Below are positions 1 to 5,227 of a stretch of DNA of 5,590 nt, one piece after another. Below the pieces are notes generated by a model. That model ran no database searches. It was not told the origin of the DNA and saw only the letters and a list, made by a program, of their open reading frames with translations. Source of the stretch: an uncultured Clostridia bacterium (GTDB lineage: Bacteria; Bacillota; Clostridia; Christensenellales; Aristaeellaceae); the NCBI GenBank assembly GCA_947600345.1, contig CANQGC010000200.1, positions 1 through 5,590 of the forward strand. The letters run 5' to 3'. How positions within the stretch are numbered: position 1 is the stretch's first letter; every line of letters starts with the position of its first letter. Position numbers and translations under genes: made by a program.

Positions 1-140
1 TCGCCGGGATCCATCAGCTGCGTAAGATCCGCCTGCCACTCCCGCTCGGCCGCGGGCTCGGCCTGGCTGATGAGCGCCAGCGAGCTCAGAAGCACCGCCG
101 CGATGACGAGTGCAAGCGCAATGCGAATCCTTTTCATCAT
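1..140 (-). CDS. N-terminal fragment of an exported protein, unknown function
   Basis: The open frame reads leftward from ATG at 140-138 and leaves the window after 46 codons without a stop. The protein begins MMKRIRIALALVIAAVLL, a classic Sec signal peptide: basic n-region (K3, R4, R6), a hydrophobic core at about residues 7-24, and a probable signal peptidase I site after S25-Q26-A27 (small residues at -3 and -1). No lipobox cysteine is visible. The mature part starts acidic and polar (E28 onward, with W35) and has no motif I recognise. A GGAGG Shine-Dalgarno lies 5 nt before the first ATG and 8 nt before a second, adjacent ATG (137-135), so either may be used. The gene is transcribed away from the ATPase operon and shares only the intergenic region with it. 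That it is a real, secreted or periplasm/wall-facing product is well supported; its function cannot be told from this fragment. Confidence 0.8.
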   Translation of the reverse strand, partial: MMKRIRIALALVIAAVLLSSLALISQAEPAAEREWQADLTQLMDPG

Positions 141-145
141 AATAA

Positions 146-150
146 CCTCC
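146..150 (-). promoter_or_regulatory. Shine-Dalgarno of the divergent exported-protein gene
   Basis: Read on the - strand this is GGAGG, followed by TTATT and then ATGATG. The 5-nt gap to the first ATG is short and the 8-nt gap to the second is ideal, so the second Met (137-135) is a serious alternative start. Confidence 0.75.
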
Positions 151-193
151 GGTCTGGTTTTGCGGCCAGCTTCGGCCACGATAATCTGACGCT

Positions 194-202
194 ATTGTAT
201 CA
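194..202 (-). promoter_or_regulatory. Probable extended -10 promoter for the divergent gene
   Basis: On the - strand the sequence reads TGA-TACAAT: a 5/6 match to TATAAT at 199-194, preceded by the TGn extension at 202-200. The -35 position at 17-bp spacing (TATATG) is a poor match, which an extended -10 can tolerate. The flanking DNA is AT-rich, unlike the rest of the window. Transcription would start near 187, giving a leader of about 47 nt before the ATG at 140. The assignment rests on motif match and position only. Confidence 0.5.
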
Positions 203-389
203 TAATTTGTTGCACACATATAGGCTGCCAATATGTCCTTTTTGTGGCGATAATTGGATTTTGCATGGCGAAATCGAGCCGAAGCTGCGCGGCGCGAGGC
301 AATTCGCTCCGAAGCGTTCGCCGCCGTCCGGACGCTCCCACCCCCTCCCCCTTTTGGCGGAAAAGTAACAAATTTTTGAGGGATTTATG

Positions 390-400
390 TTGACTGTCAA
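390..400. repeat. Inverted repeat TTGAC-T-GTCAA over the -35 box, possible operator
   Basis: Two perfect 5-bp arms flank a single central T, and the left arm is also the first five bases of the operon's -35 hexamer. Such a position is typical of repressor operators that block RNA polymerase. A second short palindrome, TCATATGA (405-412), fills the end of the spacer. No regulator is encoded in the window, and an 11-bp palindrome can occur by chance, so the regulatory role is inferred. Confidence 0.35.
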
Positions 401-418
401 TAATTCATATGATATACT
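390..418 (+). promoter_or_regulatory. Sigma-70/SigA-type promoter of the ATPase operon
   Basis: The -35 box TTGACT (390-395, 5/6) and -10 box TATACT (413-418, 5/6) are separated by exactly 17 bp. The spacer ends in TGA, so the -10 is also of the extended TGn type. Transcription is expected near 425, leaving a leader of about 85 nt before the first gene. The site lies in an AT-rich island of an otherwise GC-rich window and directly precedes the first operon gene. A second -10-like hexamer, TATAGT (430-435), lacks a convincing -35. Confidence 0.8.
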
Positions 419-509
419 CAGTAGGTAGATATAGTGTGGTAAGTCTTTGCATAGAAACCTGTGAGGACTGCCGGTCCCCGGATCAATTCATGCGGAAGGG
501 CGGTTAGGA

Positions 510-827
510 ATGGCGAAGGAATCCATCATGCGGATCGTCGAGGCGGAGGGCGCGGCCCAGGATGCGATGGCGCGCGCCGAGTCCGAGTGCGCGCAGATCC
601 TGCGCGGCGCGGAGGCGGAGGCGAAGCGCATCGCGGAGGCGGCGAAGGCCAGGGCGCAGAAGCAGATCGAGGCCCGAACCGCCGAGGCGAAGTCGGCGGC
701 CGCGGCGATCGAGAAGAACGCCGCGAACGACGCGAAGGGCGAAGCTGCGCTGCTGGAGAAGAGCGCCGCCGCGAACCGCGGCCGCGCCGTGGATTTGGTG
801 ATCGACGCCCTGGTTGGCAGGGCGTAG
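510..827 (+). CDS. ntpF: V-type ATPase peripheral stalk subunit H (AhaH/NtpF-like; Thermus subunit G)
   Basis: This 105-residue, very Ala/Glu/Arg/Lys-rich protein is predicted to be one long helix forming a right-handed coiled coil with subunit E. The pair makes the stator stalk that holds the A/B head against the torque of the rotor. The N-terminus (MAKESIMRIVEAEGAAQDA) fits the family pattern of a short helix followed by an 'EAE..A' repeat. About 80 helical residues with almost no Gly or Pro follow, then a hydrophobic C-terminal segment (AVDLVIDALV, residues 93-102) that would seat on the head. Length matches the family (about 100-110). The ATG at 510 is preceded by GGAAGGG (494-500) and AGGA (506-509). 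An in-frame ATG at 528, itself 7 nt after AAGGA, would remove six residues that the family normally has. The gene is first in the operon, as ntpF is in E. hirae. The sequence is low-complexity, so the call leans on position as well as on composition. Confidence 0.85.
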   Translation: MAKESIMRIVEAEGAAQDAMARAESECAQILRGAEAEAKRIAEAAKARAQKQIEARTAEAKSAAAAIEKNAANDAKGEAALLEKSAAANRGRAVDLVIDALVGRA

Positions 828-830
828 AAT

Positions 831-835
831 AGGAG
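831..835 (+). promoter_or_regulatory. Shine-Dalgarno AGGAG that sets the TTG start of ntpI
   Basis: AGGAG lies 6 nt before TTG at 842. The in-frame GTG (848) and ATG (854) would be 12 and 18 nt away, too far for normal initiation. This favours the TTG. Confidence 0.7.
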
Positions 836-841
836 CTTGCC

Positions 842-2848
842 TTGAAAGTGCCGATGAGCCGTATCACGATATACGGCAACAAGAAGGATCGGAAGGCGGT
901 GCTGGAGTACCTGCAGCGCCGCCGTTGCGTCGACATCTCGTCGCCGGACCCGGCGAACGAGGCGCTCGGCTTTTCCATCATGAACACCAGCGACTCCCAG
1001 GCGGAGTTCATGCGCGAGCACACCCTCGCCGAGCGGGCGCTGGAGACCCTCAACCGCTACGCCCCCGAGAACCGAGGCCTGTTCGCCTCGCTCAACGGCC
1101 GCGAGGCGCTGACGGCGGCGCAGTACTATTCCTATGTGGACGGCATTCCGGACGCGATGGCCGCCGCGCACGACATCCTCTCCAACGCGGAGGAGATCGG
1201 CGAGCGCGAGGGCCGCATCGTGCGCTGCCGCTCGGAGATCGACGAGCTCGCGCCGTGGCTGCCGCTGGACGTGTCCCTCTCGGAGCAGGGCTCGAAGCAG
1301 TGCGCCTGTATAATTGGTATGTTCCCGGAGGAGCTGACGCTGGAGCAACTCAGCGCGAAGTACAGCGCCCAGCAGGACGCGCCGCCGCTGCACATCGAGA
1401 TCGTCAACGCCGCGGCCCAGCAGACCTGCGTGTTCGCGCTCTGCGCCAGGAAGCAGGCCTCGGAGTGCGAGAAGCGCTTGCGCTCTCTGGGCTTCTCCCG
1501 GATGAAGACCTCCTTCGACGGCGTGCCCGCCGCGCGCACGAAGGAATTAAAGGAAGAGATCGCGACGCTCGAGGGCGAGATCAAGTCGCTGGAGGAGCAG
1601 ATCGCCTCCCACAGGGACGCGGCGGACTCCCTGCGCTTCATGGCGGACTACTACGCCATGCGCGCCGAGAAGTACGAGGTGCTCTCCAAGCTCAGCCAGC
1701 GCAACAGCGTGTTCGTGCTCCAGGGCTACGTGCCCACGGAGCTGGCCCCGTCGCTGACGGCCACGCTGGAGCACGAGTACAACGCCGCCGCGGAGATCGA
1801 GGATGGCGGCAGGAAGGCGCCGGTGCTGCTCAAGAACCGCTACCTGGCCCAGCCGGTGGAGGGCATCGTCAAGACCTTCGCCCTGCCCACCAGGCGGGAG
1901 ATCGACCCCACGGCTATCATGGCGGCGTTCTACTACGTGCTCTTCGGCATGATGCTCTCGGACGCGGCCTACGGGCTGATCATGTTCCTGGGGTGCCTGA
2001 TCGCGCTGAAGAAGTTCCCCAACATGGAGGACGGCATGCGCAAGTCGCTGCGGATGTTCATGTACTGCGGCATCTCCACGGTCTTCTGGGGCGTGATGTT
2101 CGGCAGCTACTTCGGCGACGCGATCCCCACCATCACGCGCACCTTCTTCCACCACGAAGTGACCATCCCGCCGCTGTGGTTCGAGCCGATCAAGGAGCCG
2201 ATGCGGATGCTGATGTTCAGCTTCGCCATCGGCATCGTGCACCTGTTCACGGGCCTGGGCATCAAGCTCTACCAGTGCCTGAAGGCGAAGGACTACTACG
2301 CCGCCTTCGGCGACTGCATCTTCTGGTTCATGCTGGTGGGCGGCGGCATCGTCTACCTGTTCCGGGTGGACATGTTCCTGTCCATGACGGGTATGACCAC
2401 CAAGCTGCCCGCGCCCATCGGCACGGCGGCCGCCATCGTGGCCGGCATCGGGGCCGTGGGCATACTGCTGTTCACCGCGCCAAAGAACAAGATGGGCAAG
2501 CGCCTGGCCAAGGGCGCGTACTCCCTCTACGGCGTGACGAGCTGGCTTAGCGACATCCTGTCCTACTCGCGCCTGCTGGCGCTGGGGCTCGCGACGGGCG
2601 TCATCGCCCAAGTGTTCAACAAAATGGGCTCGATGTTCGGCGACGGCATCGTCGGCGCGATCATATTCGCGCTGGTGTTCGTGATCGGCCACTCGATCAA
2701 TCTGGGCATCAACGCGCTGGGCGCGTATGTGCACACGAACCGCCTGCAGTTCGTGGAATTCTTCGGGAAATTTTTTGAGGGCGGCGCGCGGGAGTTCACC
2801 CCGTTCGCGGCGCACACAAAGAATTACAAATTCAAGGAGGAGTTTTGA
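842..2848 (+). CDS. ntpI: V-type ATPase subunit I (membrane stator a-subunit homologue)
   Basis: This 668-residue protein is the stationary ion-channel subunit facing the K ring. Residues 1-350 are cytoplasmic and would bind the E/H stalks; they include an alpha/beta start (MSRITIYGNKKDRKAVLEYL) and a charged coiled coil at about 231-275. The C-terminal part has at least seven hydrophobic segments, near 359-389, 403-424, 454-475, 489-507, 526-545, 570-591 and 603-625. Family signatures are FGMMLSDAAYG (368-378), WGVMFGSYFGD (416-426) and LSYSRLLALGLATGVIA (573-589). The last carries R577, the match to the essential channel arginine (E. hirae R573, yeast R735). HTNRLQFVEFFGKFFEGG follows, with R634 matching E. 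hirae R629. Length is normal (about 630-680). TTG is chosen over ATG 854 because it has the good Shine-Dalgarno and supplies the usual few residues before the first beta strand. It follows ntpF by 14 nt and ends 1 nt before ntpK. Confidence 0.97.
   Translation: MKVPMSRITIYGNKKDRKAVLEYLQRRRCVDISSPDPANEALGFSIMNTSDSQAEFMREHTLAERALETLNRYAPENRGLFASLNGREALTAAQYYSYVDGIPDAMAAAHDILSNAEEIGEREGRIVRCRSEIDELAPWLPLDVSLSEQGSKQCACIIGMFPEELTLEQLSAKYSAQQDAPPLHIEIVNAAAQQTCVFALCARKQASECEKRLRSLGFSRMKTSFDGVPAARTKELKEEIATLEGEIKSLEEQIASHRDAADSLRFMADYYAMRAEKYEVLSKLSQRNSVFVLQGYVPTELAPSLTATLEHEYNAAAEIEDGGRKAPVLLKNRYLAQPVEGIVKTFALPTRREIDPTAIMAAFYYVLFGMMLSDAAYGLIMFLGCLIALKKFPNMEDGMRKSLRMFMYCGISTVFWGVMFGSYFGDAIPTITRTFFHHEVTIPPLWFEPIKEPMRMLMFSFAIGIVHLFTGLGIKLYQCLKAKDYYAAFGDCIFWFMLVGGGIVYLFRVDMFLSMTGMTTKLPAPIGTAAAIVAGIGAVGILLFTAPKNKMGKRLAKGAYSLYGVTSWLSDILSYSRLLALGLATGVIAQVFNKMGSMFGDGIVGAIIFALVFVIGHSINLGINALGAYVHTNRLQFVEFFGKFFEGGAREFTPFAAHTKNYKFKEEF
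2834..2840 (+). promoter_or_regulatory. Full-consensus Shine-Dalgarno AAGGAGG of ntpK
   Basis: AAGGAGG lies inside the last codons of ntpI, 9 nt before the ATG at 2850. It is the longest anti-Shine-Dalgarno match in the operon and precedes the subunit needed in most copies. It also fixes the ntpK start at 2850; the frame is open further upstream, but that stretch lies inside ntpI. Confidence 0.85.
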
Positions 2849-2849
2849 C

Positions 2850-3335
2850 ATGGAAAATATCGGCATGGTATTGGCGCTGGCGGGCGCGGCTCTGGCTTCG
2901 ATTCTGGCGGGCATCGGCTCGGCCATCGGCGTCGGCATGGCAGGTCAGGCGGCGGCGGGCGTCGTCACGGAGGATCCGGGGAAGTTCTCGAAGGTCCTCA
3001 TTCTGCAGCTCCTTCCGGGCACGCAGGGCATCTACGGCCTGCTGATCGCCTTCATCACGCTCAGTCAGATCGGCATCCTGGGCGGCACCGCCGAGGCGCT
3101 GTCCTTCGCCAAGGGCCTGATGTACTTCGCGGCGTGCATGCCCATCGCCATCGTCGGCCTGCTCTCGGCCATCAGCCAGGGCAAGGCGGCGGTCGCCGGC
3201 ATCCACATGATCGCCAAGAAGCCCGACCAGATGAGCAAGGGCATAATCTTCGCGGCGATGGTCGAGACCTACGCCATCCTGGCGCTGCTGGTTTCGATCC
3301 TCTCGATCTTCGGCATCGCCGGTCTGAACGTTTGA
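2850..3335 (+). CDS. ntpK: V-type ATPase subunit K, duplicated four-helix rotor proteolipid
   Basis: This 161-residue proteolipid forms the rotating membrane ring that carries the coupling ion. Two helical hairpins are visible: about 6-38 and 47-73, then 86-120 and 130-157. They derive from a tandem duplication, with glycine-rich first helices (GIGSAIGVGMAG, and a weaker counterpart near 103-117) and KF/KG-started second helices. Only the second hairpin carries the ion-binding carboxylate, E139 in MVETYAILALL. The first has LLPGTQGIYG (54-63) at the matching place. Residues matching the E. hirae Na+ site are all present: L55, T58, Q59, Y62, Q110 and E139. Family knowledge therefore predicts Na+ transport, although the sequence cannot prove it. 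The length is normal (about 156-165); the loop between hairpins is about six residues longer than I recall for E. hirae. The ATG at 2850 is 1 nt after the ntpI stop and behind AAGGAGG. Confidence 0.97.
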   Translation: MENIGMVLALAGAALASILAGIGSAIGVGMAGQAAAGVVTEDPGKFSKVLILQLLPGTQGIYGLLIAFITLSQIGILGGTAEALSFAKGLMYFAACMPIAIVGLLSAISQGKAAVAGIHMIAKKPDQMSKGIIFAAMVETYAILALLVSILSIFGIAGLNV

Positions 3336-3336
3336 T

Positions 3337-3350
3337 TCCCTCCGGCGGGA
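3337..3350 (+). other. Small hairpin between ntpK and ntpE
   Basis: TCCC (3337-3340) can pair with GGGA (3347-3350) around the loop TCCGGC. This is a short four-pair stem right after the ntpK stop, with no U-run, so it is not a terminator. It would cover the GGCGGG that could serve a GTG start at 3358, but leaves AAGGA (3352-3356) free. It might also slow 3' decay of the ntpK message. It is small enough to be chance. Confidence 0.25.
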
Positions 3351-3351
3351 T

Positions 3352-3356
3352 AAGGA
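3352..3356 (+). promoter_or_regulatory. Shine-Dalgarno AAGGA bearing on the ntpE start
   Basis: AAGGA is 10 nt before TTG 3367 but only 1 nt before GTG 3358. It can serve the TTG, not the GTG. The GTG would depend on the weaker GGCGGG at 3344-3349. Confidence 0.55.
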
Positions 3357-3366
3357 TGTGATCCAT

Positions 3367-3948
3367 TTGAACGGCCTGGATAGGATACTGGAGGAGATTG
3401 CCAGGGACGCGAGCGCTGCCGCGGAGCAGAAGCTGAGCGAGGCCCGAGCCTCGGCGGAGCGCACCGTCTCCCGCGCCCGGGAGGACGCGAAGGCGGTCGA
3501 GGCGGACGCCGCCCAGCGCGCGGAGCTCGAGTTCAAGCGCATCGTATCGCGCGCCCACTCCACCGGCGACATATCGAAGAAGAGCGCGCTTCTGCGCGAG
3601 AAGCAGCGCATCATCGAGGGCGTCATCCACGACGCGCACGTCAAGCTCGTCGGGCTGGACGACAAAGCCTACTTCGAATTCATGACCCGCTTGCTGGAGC
3701 GCTACGCCACCGGCGAGCGCGGCATGCTGCTCTTGTCCAAGCGCGACCGCGCGCGCGTCACGCCGGCCTTCGTCTCCGCGGCGGAGGCGAAGGGGCTGAC
3801 CGTATCGGACGAGACGCGGGAGATGGACGGCGGCTTCATACTCTCCTACGGCAGCATCGAGGAGAACTGCTCCATTGACGCGCTGCTGGAATCGGAGCGC
3901 GACCGCCTGCACGACGTGGTGAAGGGCTGCCTGTTCGGCCAGGGGTGA
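3367..3948 (+). CDS. ntpE: V-type ATPase peripheral stalk subunit E
   Basis: Subunit E (193 residues from this start) pairs with subunit H to form the outer stator stalks. Residues from about 10 to 75 are a charged, Ala-rich coiled coil (ILEEIARDASAAAEQKL onward). A helical joint containing LLREKQRIIEGVIHDA follows, and then a globular C-terminal domain that clamps the top of the A/B head. The family signature DGGFILSYGSIEENCSI starts at D154 and is followed by a C-terminal helix ending in LFGQG. Length is typical (about 190-200). The start is uncertain. The frame opens at GTG 3358, which would add MIH. TTG 3367 gives MNGLDRILEEI, which resembles the usual family N-terminus, and has AAGGA 10 nt upstream, so I prefer it. 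It lies 31 nt after ntpK, the widest gap in the operon, and 4 nt before ntpC. Confidence 0.93.
   Translation: MNGLDRILEEIARDASAAAEQKLSEARASAERTVSRAREDAKAVEADAAQRAELEFKRIVSRAHSTGDISKKSALLREKQRIIEGVIHDAHVKLVGLDDKAYFEFMTRLLERYATGERGMLLLSKRDRARVTPAFVSAAEAKGLTVSDETREMDGGFILSYGSIEENCSIDALLESERDRLHDVVKGCLFGQG
3941..3947 (+). promoter_or_regulatory. Shine-Dalgarno AGGGGTG of ntpC
   Basis: AGGGGTG overlaps the ntpE stop and lies 5 nt before ATG 3953. The tight arrangement, with a 4-nt gap between stop and start, suggests translational coupling of E and C. Confidence 0.6.
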
Positions 3949-3952
3949 CGGC

Positions 3953-4912
3953 ATGAAGGAATACACCTATAGCGTCGCCCGCGTGCGGGCGAGGGAGACC
4001 TCGCTTCTGACGAGGCAGGATGTGGAGCAGCTGCTCGCCGCCGAGAGCTACGCCGCGGCGCTGCGGTTGATTCGCGACCGCGGCTACCACTCCCAGGAGG
4101 GCGAGGACGCGGAGCGCGTCATCGCCGACGCCCGGCGGGAGCTCTGGGACTTCGTGTCCGAGCTCGCCGGGGACGAGGCGCTGCGGATTCTGCGCCTCCC
4201 CGTCGATTACCACAACGTCAAGGCCTCCGTCAAGGCGGCCTTCTCGGGGATGGACGCGCAGGACCTGCTGCTGGATGGCGGCACCGAAAAGGGCGAATTC
4301 ATATTCGACTGCGTCCGCCGCAGGGAGTATGCCGGGCTCGACCCGGTTCTGGCCGAGGTCTGCGAGGAGGCCATGGCGCTCATACTGCGCACCCAGGACG
4401 GCCAGGTCTGCGACATCTACGTGGACAACGCGATGTTTCGGGAAATCGAGCGGACGGCCCGCAGCAGCGGCGATCGCTTCATTCAGCGGTACGCGCAGCT
4501 GCTGATCGACACCGCCAACCTGAAGGCGGCGTACCGCTGCGCCGTCACGGAGCGACCGCTCTCCTTCATCGAAAACGCCGTGTACGACGGCGGCACGCTG
4601 AACGTGCGCGAGCTGGAATCCGCCGCCGCCCAGGGCGTGGAGGCGCTGTGCGACGCGGTGGCTTCCACGAGCTACGGCGGCTGCGTGGAGGCCATGAAGT
4701 CCGGCGCGGCTGCGCTGGAGAAGTGGTGCGCCGACGCGGTGGCGGATCTGATGGACGACGCCCGCTGGGACAGCTTCAGCTGCGCGCCGATACTGGCCTA
4801 CTACCACGCCAAGACCACGGAGATCGCCGCCGTGCGGCTCATCCTCTCGGCCAAGCGCAACCAGCTCGCCGAGAATATCATCAGAGAGAGGGTGCCGGGA
4901 ATCTATGTCTAA
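3953..4912 (+). CDS. ntpC: V-type ATPase subunit C (AC39/subunit d family)
   Basis: This 319-residue soluble, nearly all-helical protein is the funnel-shaped socket that links the central shaft (D and F) to the K ring. It belongs to the ATP synthase C/AC39 family, which is built from three similar helical repeats. The N-terminus MKEYTYSVARVRARETSLLT is typical. The repeat motif with Asn and Lys appears as VDYHNVKASVKAAF (from V84) and as IDTANLKAAYR (from I185). The C-terminal signature runs ILAYYHAKTTEIAAVRLILSAKRNQLAENIIRERVPGIYV. The usual 'AKE.EI' reads AKTTEI here, one acidic residue fewer than I expect. Length agrees with the bacterial family (about 320-340). The frame is intact, and its last codons overlap the start of subunit F by 8 nt. 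The assignment is firm from the motifs and the gene order. Confidence 0.95.
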   Translation: MKEYTYSVARVRARETSLLTRQDVEQLLAAESYAAALRLIRDRGYHSQEGEDAERVIADARRELWDFVSELAGDEALRILRLPVDYHNVKASVKAAFSGMDAQDLLLDGGTEKGEFIFDCVRRREYAGLDPVLAEVCEEAMALILRTQDGQVCDIYVDNAMFREIERTARSSGDRFIQRYAQLLIDTANLKAAYRCAVTERPLSFIENAVYDGGTLNVRELESAAAQGVEALCDAVASTSYGGCVEAMKSGAAALEKWCADAVADLMDDARWDSFSCAPILAYYHAKTTEIAAVRLILSAKRNQLAENIIRERVPGIYV

Positions 4913-5213
4913 GATGGCGGTGATCGGAGACCGGGCGTCGGTCTACGGCTTCGCGGCGCTCGGCCTCGAGACCCACTACGCCGAGACGGCGGAGGAGGCT
5001 AAGCGCCTGCTTCGCGCGCTCGAGGGCGAGGATTGCTCGGTCATCTACATCACCGAGCACCTGGCGGAGCTCGTGCGCGACGAGCTCGCCCGGCTCGGCG
5101 AACAGCCGCTCCCGGCGGTGATTCCCATTCCCGGGGTCTACGGCAATACGGGCATGGGCATCCGCGCGGTGAATGAATCGGTCATTCGGGCCGTGGGCAG
5201 CGACATCGTATAA
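4905..5213 (+). CDS. ntpG: V-type ATPase subunit F (central shaft; NtpG in E. hirae naming)
   Basis: Subunit F (102 residues) binds subunit D in the rotating central shaft and modulates catalysis. It has the Rossmann-like fold typical of the family. Diagnostic stretches are MAVIGDRASVYGFAALGLET near the N-terminus (G8, D9, G15, F16) and the C-terminal block IPIPGVYGNTGMGIRAVNESVIRAVGSDIV (73-102). The central SVIYITEHLAELV is the usual hydrophobic strand and helix. Length is normal (about 100-110). The ATG at 4905 overlaps the end of ntpC by 8 nt, with only AGGGTG (4889-4894) or GGGA (4897-4900) as Shine-Dalgarno, so translation probably depends on coupling to ntpC. An in-frame ATG at 4914 would remove MSK and is placed worse. 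Naming differs between organisms: this is F in Thermus and archaea, and G in E. hirae. Confidence 0.96.
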   Translation: MSKMAVIGDRASVYGFAALGLETHYAETAEEAKRLLRALEGEDCSVIYITEHLAELVRDELARLGEQPLPAVIPIPGVYGNTGMGIRAVNESVIRAVGSDIV

Positions 5214-5215
5214 GT

Positions 5216-5221
5216 GAGGAG
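5216..5221 (+). promoter_or_regulatory. Shine-Dalgarno GAGGAG of ntpA
   Basis: GAGGAG lies 6 nt before ATG 5228 in the 14-nt gap after subunit F. It is one of the stronger sites in the operon, in line with the three copies of A per enzyme. Confidence 0.75.
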
Positions 5222-5227
5222 TCAACT

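Larger units (their letters stand above)
141..509. other. Divergent intergenic region, no gene seen
   Basis: This 369-bp gap separates the two divergent starts. It has two AT-rich patches (about 185-260 and 361-450) that carry the promoters, and a GC-rich core (about 265-358) between them. The core contains the 10-bp palindrome CGTCCGGACG (325-334), a possible hairpin AGCGTTC/GGACGCT (313-319 with 330-336, one G-U pair), and a pyrimidine tract of CCC-A-CCCCC-T-CCCCC (337-351). No T-run follows any hairpin, so I see no terminator. A small frame on the - strand (400-200) has a TTG start and no Shine-Dalgarno, and I do not consider it a gene. I recognise no riboswitch or RNA gene. Confidence 0.7.

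Noticed and set aside
200..400. 66-codon frame on the - strand in the intergenic region
   Set aside because: It starts with TTG and lacks a Shine-Dalgarno. It runs across the operon promoter and the C-tract, and the translation resembles nothing I know.
395..400. Perfect -35 hexamer TTGACA on the - strand
   Set aside because: It is the other arm of the inverted repeat. The best -10 at 17 bp is AAAAAT, a poor match, and the divergent gene has a better promoter near 194-202.
490..507. Five-codon upstream reading frame (ATG CGG AAG GGC GGT TAG) ending just before ntpF
   Set aside because: No Shine-Dalgarno precedes it, and it overlaps the Shine-Dalgarno region of ntpF itself. Most likely a chance frame.
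488..1393. Long open frame of about 300 codons on the - strand opposite ntpF and the start of ntpI
   Set aside because: It is low-complexity, Arg/Ala/Leu-rich, has no recognisable domain, and lies wholly antisense to well-identified genes. High GC content removes stop codons from this frame.
814..2550. Open frame of 578 codons on the + strand, offset from ntpI
   Set aside because: It overlaps almost all of ntpI in another frame and gives a Gly/Arg/His/Ala-rich translation without domains. ntpI is intact, so no frameshift or alternative product is needed.
1547..2938. Long open frame of 463 codons on the - strand opposite ntpI
   Set aside because: The translation is rich in His, Arg, Glu and Gln, as expected when a GC-rich membrane-protein gene is read antisense. 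The sense strand has a clear family match throughout, including R577 and R634.
3172..4807. Two long antisense frames opposite ntpE and ntpC (3966-3172 and 4807-3836)
   Set aside because: Both are antisense shadows of conserved genes, with Arg- and Val/His-rich translations and no recognised motif.
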